Of a stretch of 36,716 nt of DNA, positions 1 through 6,746 are shown one piece after another; the stretch's first letter is position 1, and every line of letters starts with the position of its first letter. Both the position numbers and the translations under genes were made by a program. The stretch lies in the NCBI GenBank assembly GCA_018814355.1, contig JAHIZT010000129.1, forward strand, positions 1-36,716. Direction: 5' to 3'. The notes below the pieces were generated by a model. The model did no database searches. It saw nothing but the letters and a program-made list of their open reading frames with translations, and was not told the origin of the DNA. The DNA comes from Candidatus Thermoplasmatota archaeon (GTDB lineage Archaea > Thermoplasmatota > Thermoplasmata > UBA10834).

Positions 1-162
1 CTCAATGCCGACCTCAACGCGGCAAGGAACATCGCCAGCCTCGGCAACGCCTTGGTTGGCAGGCCCACCGTCAACGGGCCGATCGTAGCGACCAGTGACA
101 CGGAGCATCGAACCTCCGTCGAGGTCAGTTACAAGCCACCCATTTCAACGGGTGGTAGTTGA
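1..162 (+). pseudogene. tnpB: 3' end of an IS200/IS605-family tnpB (OrfB), cut by the window edge
   Basis: The frame is open from base 1 and encodes 53 residues before TGA at 160-162. It begins with the C-terminal RuvC signature of TnpB (NADLNAARNIA). TnpB is the RNA-guided nuclease of IS200/IS605 and IS1341-type elements. The stop codon lies inside the element's right-end hairpin, as is common for tnpB, whose 3' end doubles as the omega (re)RNA. Only the last RuvC piece is visible, so whether the gene is intact upstream cannot be told. A second, decayed copy of the same C-terminus lies on the other strand at 31360-31464, with 20 of the last 34 residues identical. Family assignment is firm; activity is unknown. 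Confidence 0.85.
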
Positions 163-163
163 C
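127..163 (+). repeat. Right terminus of IS200/IS605-type element with hairpin
   Basis: This 37-bp segment holds the inverted repeat CCACCC (136-141) / GGGTGG (150-155) and ends in GTTGAC. It matches the reverse complement of 31359-31395 at 34 of 37 positions, all three differences being C/T. Similarity stops just after GTTGAC in both copies, which marks the likely element boundary at about 163. In TnpB systems the guide is the host sequence immediately beyond this end, so 164-183 would be the guide carried by this copy (inference). Confidence 0.7.
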
Positions 164-190
164 CTGTCCATCAGCCCACCATTAGTGAGG

Positions 191-2293
191 CTATGGTCGA
201 ACGTCTTTTGCCGCTGGAAGGACCACGCAGAACTTCGACCCCAACTCGCTCTTGCCGTGCACGCGGTCCTCTACCCATATCCTTCCGCCGAACTTGTCCG
301 TCAGGGCCCTGCATATCGATAGGCCTAGCCCTGTACCCGGGGTGTTTGGGTCAGGCTTCAATCGCACATACTTCTGGAACAGAATCGGCTTCTTGTCGTC
401 TGTTATGCCATTGCCGTGGTCGCATATGCAGACCTTCCAGAATGCCCTGTTGTCCTCCACTACCTTGCCGCAGTCGAGGTCTATCTCTACCTCCTCTTGA
501 GGGTCGTACTTGACAGAGTTCGAAAGCAGGTTCACAAACAGCTCCTCGACCAGCTTGTTCGCCAGAACGAAGGATGATTCCGGGACATTCATCTTGACGC
601 TTATGGCCTTCCCAGGGAACGAGTTCTCAAGTCCTGATACGATCTTCCTAAGTACGAGAGAAAGGTCAATCGGTACGAAGTCCTCTGAGTTCATGATGCC
701 GATCTTCGTCAGTTTCTTGACATTCTCGATGAGCTCAGCCGTCTGTCTTATGAGACGGAGCGATTTCTCAAGGTACACCCTGTGCTCCGGCGGGATCTCC
801 TTCAACCCTGCGATCGCCTGGATGTAGTTCAGAGTTGCGAAGTTGAAGTTATTGATGTCGTGGAACATGAGGTCGTTCAGCAGCTCGATCTCCTTGTTTG
901 CCTCCTGAAGCTTGGAGACCAGGTTGGCGTTCGAGAGCGCCACAGACGCCTGTTGCGCGAACAGTTTTCCAGCTTCCAGATCACTGTTGGTGAACACATG
1001 TCCCTTCGGTCTGTACAGCTCCAAGACTCCCATCACGCCGTCAGGATTGACCAATGGGACGGCCAGCATTGAGTTGTGTTCCAGCGGTTCGCCGGGGATA
1101 CCCACTGACCGTGGATCAGAATCAACATCGTCCATGAACTCCGCGTTCCCTGTCCTCGCAACCACTCCCACTACTCCTTCGTCCACGGTCCCTGGAGAAG
1201 CCATCACTTCGTCCGCGTAGTTGCCCACTGCATAGACCGGGTAGATCATCCTCTTGGACCAATCGACCAAGTACATGGAGAGATCCGTGTAGGCTATGAC
1301 CTCTCTCAGATTGGATGCGATGGCCGCGTATATCTGCTGGGTGTTGATGGCCTTCTGAAGCTCCACCCCAGATCTCACTAGGGTTTCCTGGAGCTTGACC
1401 TTCTTCTCGAGGTGGGACATCAGGGCCATGTTGTCCACGAGTCCTGCGATCTGGTCCGCGACCGTCTGCAGTATGTCCGCGGTCTCCAAGTTGTATTCAT
1501 TCTGCTTGGAGTAATAGATGTTGAGAGAACCGATGGTCTGCCCTCTGCTGGTCAACGACACGCAGAGCATTGACATGTATCTGCTGGCATCCATGATCCC
1601 CAGTTCGGTGTACGGCTTTCTCCCTGCGTCCTTGCCAACTACGATTGCGGTCCTGCCGAACTTGAGTTTTTCAACAATACTGCCTTCGAAGGGGACCGTG
1701 CCGAGAGAATTAGTGGTATTGGGCTTCTCTGGATCAGGCAATATGACATCGACATGCCTGCCGTTCTGCTCCGTGATCCCCACTGTGATCATGTCGAAGT
1801 TCATCAGTTTCTTGAGCTCGAAGCTGATGTTCGCCAGTGCGTGTCCTCTGACATCCGGGTCCGCCGCCGAGACCCTGGCGATCTTGTTCATCACATCGAT
1901 CCTGAACGCCTTGTCCCTGAGCTCATGTTCAAGGCTCTTCCGAGTTGTGATATCCCGCAGCACGATGGCAATACCGATCAGCGTGCCGGTCGCATCTCTC
2001 AGCAATGAGGATGATATCGACGCGCAGACTGTGCCGCCATCCGTCTTCTTGAACTTGATTTCGTAGTCCTCGACAAGACCGCCCTGCTCGAGCAGTGAGA
2101 CCATGGCTTTCCACTCGATGTTCCTCTCCACAAGGTCCTTCGCAAGGTTCTTCGTCTTGATATCGTCGGGGCTCTGTCCCAAGATCCGTGCAAAAGCGGG
2201 GTTGGAATAGACTATGTCGCCCTCTTTTGTGCAGACCACAATCCCATCTGATAGCTCTGTAAGCAACTCATCTTTGTCAATCATCGAAGCCAT
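191..2293 (-). CDS. PAS-GAF-GAF sensor histidine kinase
   Basis: A soluble multi-sensor histidine kinase; no membrane segment is visible. From the chosen ATG the order is: PAS domain (about 5-125), GAF domain (about 145-300), second GAF (about 315-470), a dimerisation/phosphoacceptor helix with FHDINNFN as H-box, and an HATPase domain with N-box (NLLSNSVKYD), G1 (DHGNGI) and G2 (GTGLGLS). No response regulator lies nearby, so it is an orphan here. A longer start, GTG at 2362, is open, but a TATA-like CTTAAAAG at 2378-2385 would put the transcript start near 2355, after that GTG. ATG 2293, or ATG 2284 three codons on, is therefore preferred. Its 3' end lies 27 nt from the IS terminus. Confidence 0.85.
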   Translation of the reverse strand: MASMIDKDELLTELSDGIVVCTKEGDIVYSNPAFARILGQSPDDIKTKNLAKDLVERNIEWKAMVSLLEQGGLVEDYEIKFKKTDGGTVCASISSSLLRDATGTLIGIAIVLRDITTRKSLEHELRDKAFRIDVMNKIARVSAADPDVRGHALANISFELKKLMNFDMITVGITEQNGRHVDVILPDPEKPNTTNSLGTVPFEGSIVEKLKFGRTAIVVGKDAGRKPYTELGIMDASRYMSMLCVSLTSRGQTIGSLNIYYSKQNEYNLETADILQTVADQIAGLVDNMALMSHLEKKVKLQETLVRSGVELQKAINTQQIYAAIASNLREVIAYTDLSMYLVDWSKRMIYPVYAVGNYADEVMASPGTVDEGVVGVVARTGNAEFMDDVDSDPRSVGIPGEPLEHNSMLAVPLVNPDGVMGVLELYRPKGHVFTNSDLEAGKLFAQQASVALSNANLVSKLQEANKEIELLNDLMFHDINNFNFATLNYIQAIAGLKEIPPEHRVYLEKSLRLIRQTAELIENVKKLTKIGIMNSEDFVPIDLSLVLRKIVSGLENSFPGKAISVKMNVPESSFVLANKLVEELFVNLLSNSVKYDPQEEVEIDLDCGKVVEDNRAFWKVCICDHGNGITDDKKPILFQKYVRLKPDPNTPGTGLGLSICRALTDKFGGRIWVEDRVHGKSELGSKFCVVLPAAKDVRP

Positions 2294-2499
2294 CTGGATT
2301 CTAACTCCCAACACGGAGCCAGCTGGACTCTGGCTAGCTCTGTTTTCGATGCCCGCGACCACTTAGCATTATCCAGTCTTAAAAGCTTTCGCTGTCTGAA
2401 TCCGGGGACGACAATCGGTGTCTCCGCCAGAAGGCTCAGCCTCGTCCACTCTCAATCCTGAGAGGTCGAAACGAAGGTCACATCCTTCTAGCAGACGAA

Positions 2500-2527
2500 G
2501 GTTAATGTAGAGGTCAGCAAATTAACC
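2500..2527. promoter_or_regulatory. Inverted repeat before the corrinoid/methyltransferase operon
   Basis: GGTTAAT (2500-2506) and ATTAACC (2521-2527) form a perfect 7-bp inverted repeat with a 14-nt spacer. It lies 55-82 nt before the corrinoid-protein start, in the divergent gap between the histidine kinase and the methyltransferase operon. The left arm may overlap an AT-rich promoter element. An operator role is an inference; the rest of the 2294-2581 gap shows no gene. Confidence 0.35.
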
Positions 2528-2581
2528 GAGAGTCCCGTGCCCTCGACAAGACACGGCCCGGTGGCTCGGCAAGGTGGGGTA

Positions 2582-3229
2582 ATGAGCAGCGACAAGATTC
2601 TGAAAGACCTACAGAAGTCAGTTTTGGGATATGATTCGGCGGCAGCAGTGAGCGCAGCAAGGGCGGTCATCGCGACTAAGATGGACCCCCTGTTGGCTAT
2701 CGAGAAGGGCCTCGTGCCAGCTATCGAAGAAGTGGGCGAGAAGTTCGAGAAGATGGAGCTATACCTTCCAGAACTGATGCTCGCGGGCGATGCCATGCGA
2801 TCCGCATTGGCATTGTTGCTGCCGCTGCTTCCAAAGGGATCGAGAGGCTACAAAGCGACTGCGGTGATTGGCACCGTCCAGGGAGACGTGCACGAGATCG
2901 GCAAGAATATCGTCGCCAGCCTCATGTTGGCAGGTGGATACAACGTCATAGACCTGGGCGTCGATGTGAAGACCATCGCATTCGTGGAAGAGGCCAGAAA
3001 GGCAGGAGCCAGGATTATTGGCGCATCAGCCCTGATGTCCAGTACCATCGGTTCACAGAAGGACATCGTGGACTACTTGGTCTCTTCTGGAGACAGGAAG
3101 AAGTTCGCAGTACTCGTGGGCGGCGGTCCCACTACAAAGGAATGGGCGAAGGAGATCGGGGCCGACGGTTGCGGCATGACCGCCGTAGAGGCCGTGAAGC
3201 TGGCCGACAAGTTCGTCAAGGGCAGGTGA
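2582..3229 (+). CDS. Corrinoid (B12-binding) protein of methylamine methyltransferase type (MtmC/MtbC/MttC family)
   Basis: This 215-residue methyl carrier would shuttle a methyl group on a cobamide between a substrate-specific methyltransferase and an acceptor enzyme. The N-terminal helical cap (about 1-90) carries the usual PELMLAGDAM-type segment. The Rossmann-like B12 domain has the lower-ligand motif D-V-H-E-I-G (GDVHEIGKNIV), then GASALMSST and GGGPTT. ATG 2582 is chosen over the upstream in-frame ATG 2537 because AGGTGGGG stands just before it and family members start at this point. It stops 4 nt before the MtmB homolog, so the two are clearly co-transcribed. Which corrinoid subfamily it belongs to cannot be settled by eye. 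Confidence 0.9.
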   Translation: MSSDKILKDLQKSVLGYDSAAAVSAARAVIATKMDPLLAIEKGLVPAIEEVGEKFEKMELYLPELMLAGDAMRSALALLLPLLPKGSRGYKATAVIGTVQGDVHEIGKNIVASLMLAGGYNVIDLGVDVKTIAFVEEARKAGARIIGASALMSSTIGSQKDIVDYLVSSGDRKKFAVLVGGGPTTKEWAKEIGADGCGMTAVEAVKLADKFVKGR

Positions 3230-3233
3230 GTCC

Positions 3234-4616
3234 GTGGTACAGATCCTAGACGTTATGGAGAAGGCCCTTAACGGCAAGCCAATGAGCGAAACCGATTACC
3301 AGCTAAGGGTTTTCGCGCCCAAGGTTCAGGAGAAGGTCAGAGAGCACAAGATCAAGTTCGACCCGAGCAACCCCATCCCGAACGACAACTCGCTGGCAGA
3401 CGATATCTTTGAGGCCGGGATGGAGCTCCTAGTCGATGTCGGCGCATACTGCACGACCAGCGGACGGGTCATCTCTTACACCGAGGCGGAAATAAAGAAC
3501 GCCCTTAGGACCGCCCCGTCGAAGGTGCACTTCGGCGAGGGAAGGGACAGAAAAGCCCTCGTCAACAGGAAGGTCGGGGACAAGACACCTCCTTGGTGCC
3601 TCCTGGGCGCTGGAGGGGGTGCATGCTCCAGTGACAGATCGTTCCTTACGCTGGTGGAAGGCTACGCGGAGATACCCGAGACAAATGGGATCACCACCCC
3701 GGCCATAACGCGTGTCGGGGGTATGAGGGTCAGGCCAGCCTCGCCCCTGGAGGTCATGGCAGCCCAGAGGAATGCGGTGCTCGCCAGAGAGGCGTGCAAT
3801 AGGGCGGGACGCCAGGGAATACCCATAATGAACTCCCTCGCGACTGCAGAATCCGATATCGCACTGGCTGCGGCCATGCACCCGAAGTTCGGGATGCGCC
3901 CATCCGATGGCTACATGATATGCTGCATGGACCCGATGAAGGTCGACTTCGCAAGGTTGAACAAGGTCGCAGTCGCACTGTCGTTGGGCGGTCCGATTGG
4001 AATGTGTTTCGGACCTCTTCTGGGAGGATACTCCGGCGGACCCGAAGGGACTGCGGTGTCGAATGTCGCGCACCACATGATGGGAATCCTGACCTACCAG
4101 TCGTCATGGCTGCTGCCGTTCACGATTCATCTGAAGTATGTTGCCAGCAGCCCCAGGGACATGCTCTGGGTCATCAGCACGATGGGTCAGGCGGTCTCAA
4201 GGAACACTCATCTCCTGAGCCTGAATCTGAACTACACGACAGCTGGACCATGCACTCCGATGTGCCTGTTTGAGACATCGGCGTCAGTGACTGCAGCGGT
4301 CACTGCTGGACTCTCTATAGAGTCGCTCGGCGTAGCGACGAACAAGCACGAGGACAGGACGACTCCAGTTGAGCCGAGGATTTCTGCCGAGGTGGGCCAC
4401 GCAGTGGCTGGCATGAAGCTCTCGGACGCGAACGAACTGGTGAAGAAGCTCCTGGGGAAGTACGAATCGAAGCTGAAAGCGCCTCCGCTGGGCAAGAGCT
4501 TGTACGAGTGCTGGGATCCTGAGACTCGCAGGCCGAGCAAGGAGTACAAAGGCGTGATCAAGGCCTACAAGAAGAGCATGTCCGCCCTCGGGCTTGAGCT
4601 CAGGCCAGAGGAATAG
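3234..4616 (+). CDS. MtmB-family (monomethylamine methyltransferase) homolog lacking pyrrolysine
   Basis: The 460-residue product is collinear with monomethylamine:corrinoid methyltransferase MtmB (about 458 residues). Shared landmarks include GAYCTTSGRVISYTE (near 70-84), VGDK (114-117), SPLEVMAAQ (170-178), AGRQG (191-195), GGYSGG, AGPCTPMCL and the C-terminal GKS-YECWDPET stretch. MtmB carries UAG-encoded pyrrolysine at about residue 202, after GRPGMGV. The equivalent here, GRQGIPI, is followed by Met199 (ATG at 3828-3830), and no in-frame TAG occurs. The barrel fold and corrinoid partner are kept, but the Pyl-dependent chemistry is not, so monomethylamine is doubtful as substrate. The GTG start at 3234 follows GGTGAG; ATG 3255 is a shorter alternative. 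The stop codon is TAG. The MtmB comparison is from memory. Confidence 0.85.
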   Translation: MVQILDVMEKALNGKPMSETDYQLRVFAPKVQEKVREHKIKFDPSNPIPNDNSLADDIFEAGMELLVDVGAYCTTSGRVISYTEAEIKNALRTAPSKVHFGEGRDRKALVNRKVGDKTPPWCLLGAGGGACSSDRSFLTLVEGYAEIPETNGITTPAITRVGGMRVRPASPLEVMAAQRNAVLAREACNRAGRQGIPIMNSLATAESDIALAAAMHPKFGMRPSDGYMICCMDPMKVDFARLNKVAVALSLGGPIGMCFGPLLGGYSGGPEGTAVSNVAHHMMGILTYQSSWLLPFTIHLKYVASSPRDMLWVISTMGQAVSRNTHLLSLNLNYTTAGPCTPMCLFETSASVTAAVTAGLSIESLGVATNKHEDRTTPVEPRISAEVGHAVAGMKLSDANELVKKLLGKYESKLKAPPLGKSLYECWDPETRRPSKEYKGVIKAYKKSMSALGLELRPEE

Positions 4617-4704
4617 ACGCGACCTGGACCGGGCCATCCCCACTTCCTCTCGTCTGTCGAAGCAAACGATATCAGAGAGGTCGTACATTGAGGTCAAGCA
4701 GGCT

Positions 4705-4968
4705 ATGACGCAGAAGATGCACAAGCTGTTCCTGACTACGTGCGACCTCGGAGAAGCAAGGTCTGTCAATGCCAGCGAGTGCGAGAGTTGCCCGCAAGGG
4801 AGCGTGGTTGATGGCAAGTCGCGGGTCATCTGTGGTGGCGTCACGAAGTTCTTCGTAGCCCCTTGCTACTATGAAATGCGGTCTGCAGCCACGATTTTCG
4901 ACTGCGCGAAGTGCAGGTTCGGCGAAGTGGGCCAGGACAGGATAAGGGTCTTCTGCTCCCGTATGTGA
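4705..4968 (+). CDS. Small protein of two tandem four-cysteine modules
   Basis: I do not recognise this 87-residue protein. It contains eight cysteines, at 13, 26, 29, 43 and at 54, 67, 70, 84. The two sets share exactly the same spacing (C-x12-C-x2-C-x13-C), with a period of 41 residues and no gap. This points to an internal duplication of a four-Cys metal-binding unit, zinc or iron-sulfur. Around the cysteines, ECESCPQG/DCAKCRFG and SRVIC/IRVFC also match. There is no membrane segment. It lies 88 nt after the MtmB homolog on the same strand and may belong to that operon. The frame is open from 4594, but the upstream part looks non-coding; ATG 4705 or 4717 is the likely start. Confidence 0.7.
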   Translation: MTQKMHKLFLTTCDLGEARSVNASECESCPQGSVVDGKSRVICGGVTKFFVAPCYYEMRSAATIFDCAKCRFGEVGQDRIRVFCSRM

Positions 4969-5033
4969 TTGTATCTCGCGGTCCTGTATTTGCGAGCTGT
5001 CTGTGTCATCTCCGCGAAGCCTGGACAACAGTA

Positions 5034-5043
5034 TTATATAAAT
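5034..5043 (+). promoter_or_regulatory. TATA box of the DUF835 gene
   Basis: TTATATAAAT is a near-ideal archaeal TATA box. It predicts a transcript start near 5065-5068, about 14 nt before the GTG start at 5081. Confidence 0.6.
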
Positions 5044-5080
5044 CGACTAAACATATACTAAACTCGGATGGGATGCAGTA

Positions 5081-5659
5081 GTGACTTCAGCTGGTAGCTC
5101 AGCTTATGTCATTGGTTCTGAGCCTAAGCCAGGCAACGTCTACCTCGTCGAGGAGAGGCGACCCAAGGTAAGCTTCGAGCTTTTCGACCAACAGCTGTCC
5201 GCAGGATACAACGGGCTGATCGTCACACGAGATTTCCCGAAGAAGCTCCTGTCCGAGTATGGAATCGGCGATTGCAGAATGCTCTGGCTTACCAACCTTG
5301 TTGGCGACGGAAGGATCAACCCGACGGCGATTGGCATCCTGATGAGCCAGGTCAGGAATTTCGTCGAAGGCGCAAAGAATACAGTTGTGGTGTTAGACGG
5401 CCTTGATTATCTTATCACGTTGAATACATACGACCGCATGCTCCAGTTCATGCACCAGTTGAGGGACACAGTTGTGACGAACGACTGCATCCTCATTGTC
5501 CCAATGGACCCGAGAACCGTCGGCCAGAGGGAGCTAGCGCTGCTCGAGAGGTGCATGGAACCGATTGTACCTCGCTCAGAGGGAGACGTTCAGGAGGAGT
5601 CGGTCATCGGCTCGGGCGAAGCGGGTGTTCTGAGGCTCTTGGACGCGCACCCGAGATAG
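5081..5659 (+). CDS. DUF835 family protein
   Basis: A 192-residue soluble protein that is almost entirely one DUF835 domain. Landmarks are YLVEE near 21, GLIVTR, LWLTN, NPTAIGIL, the Walker-B-like VVVLDGLDYL, and PMDPRTV followed by LALLER. DUF835 proteins are widespread in Euryarchaeota, often attached to sensor domains, and have no established biochemical role; the fold resembles a RecA/P-loop-like core without an evident Walker A. A second DUF835 domain closes the membrane protein at 9485-10759. The only suitable start is GTG 5081, since nearby ATGs are out of frame. The gene ends in TAG. Confidence 0.8.
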   Translation: MTSAGSSAYVIGSEPKPGNVYLVEERRPKVSFELFDQQLSAGYNGLIVTRDFPKKLLSEYGIGDCRMLWLTNLVGDGRINPTAIGILMSQVRNFVEGAKNTVVVLDGLDYLITLNTYDRMLQFMHQLRDTVVTNDCILIVPMDPRTVGQRELALLERCMEPIVPRSEGDVQEESVIGSGEAGVLRLLDAHPR

Positions 5660-5715
5660 GGTGCTTAATTTATCCACTATCATCAAACGATACGATTGTA
5701 GATTCCTTTTATCGT

Positions 5716-6423
5716 TCAATCGCCTAGTAGCTTCTCAAACCAGCTTATCATGTGCTTGACATCGGGGAAGATCTCGACGCTCCCAGCGTCCCTGAGGTCC
5801 TCCTCGGGAACATCCCCTGTCCGCACTGCCATGAACGGGACTCCTGCATTCGCAGCGCACTGGGCATCAATCGGATGATCACCGACGAAGATTGTCTCCT
5901 CCTTCGGCACGCCTAGGATCCTCACAAGGTTCAGGTACGAATCTGGGTCCGGCTTCGCTTTCGTGTTCGAGTTCCTGCATTCGACCTTGTCCACAAGGGT
6001 CTGCATCCCGGTGATTTTCAACGCGGTCAGCGCATACTCCTCGCAACCTCTTGTCAGTATCCCGATTCTTATTCCCTTCTTCCTCAGATAGCCCAACAGC
6101 TCGACGGCGCCATTTATCGCCGTGGTCTCCGAGACCCGCTCCAGTTCAACCCCATCCATGATCATGTCCAGATCGGCAAGCATGGTCCGCATCTCATCCT
6201 CATTGATGCCCCTGTTTCGCATCCTGTCCTCGAAACGGGCGATTATCTTGACGATGGTCTCATTTGGGCTGTAGAGTGAACCGTCGTCCCCGTAATTCGC
6301 TATCCTCTGGATGACCAGTCTCTTGAACTTCGCAAAGTCCACGGTCGATTCGACAAGCGTGTCGTCGAGATCGAAAACGACGGCCCGGATTCTCCTTGGC
6401 AGGCTTACGGGAACTTGCGGCAT
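5716..6423 (-). CDS. HAD-superfamily hydrolase (phosphoglycolate phosphatase-like)
   Basis: A cytoplasmic HAD phosphatase. Visible motifs are I (VVFDLDDTLVE, with the nucleophile Asp and the acid two residues on), II (ILTRG), III (the Lys in AKPDPDS) and IV (VGDHPID). A helical cap lies between motifs I and II, as in the phosphoglycolate phosphatase/GmhB-like group. The substrate cannot be deduced. The frame is open to 6543, but ATG 6423 is preferred: an ATTTAATG box at 6463-6470 would start transcription near 6440, and the family normally starts shortly before motif I. It is separated from its neighbours, so no operon is implied. Confidence 0.85.
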   Translation of the reverse strand: MPQVPVSLPRRIRAVVFDLDDTLVESTVDFAKFKRLVIQRIANYGDDGSLYSPNETIVKIIARFEDRMRNRGINEDEMRTMLADLDMIMDGVELERVSETTAINGAVELLGYLRKKGIRIGILTRGCEEYALTALKITGMQTLVDKVECRNSNTKAKPDPDSYLNLVRILGVPKEETIFVGDHPIDAQCAANAGVPFMAVRTGDVPEEDLRDAGSVEIFPDVKHMISWFEKLLGD

Positions 6424-6746
6424 TGGACCAACTGCCTTATGTGTCCAGTAATCCCGTTTCCTCATTAAATGCTTGTACCTTGGCGGCGTCCATACGTTGT
6501 TATCACGGTTGATTTCGAGGACAACACCTATATGAAGGGTCAAGAGCGTTCTGTGAGCTGAGAGATTGAGAGAGGGAAAGAAGTTTTTCCTTCTGGACCA
6601 AGGAGTCAGCCACTCTCCTCCCCCTTTCCCCCCAACTGACCTGGTCCCTGCTCTCTTTCAATCTCCCTTTTCCATTTTTCGATGGCTTGTGCACTGAAAG
6701 CTGGCCGAGGGATTTCGACCGAGAATCTGATCTGTTGAGGGTCAAC
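6424..6746. other. Intergenic stretch between mttB-like gene and HAD gene
   Basis: There is no convincing gene in these 323 bases. They hold the HAD promoter (near 6463-6470) and a strongly pyrimidine-rich tract on the + strand (about 6610-6680). A weak inverted repeat AGAAG/CTTCT near 6580-6595 could help end the mttB-like transcript. Confidence 0.4.
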
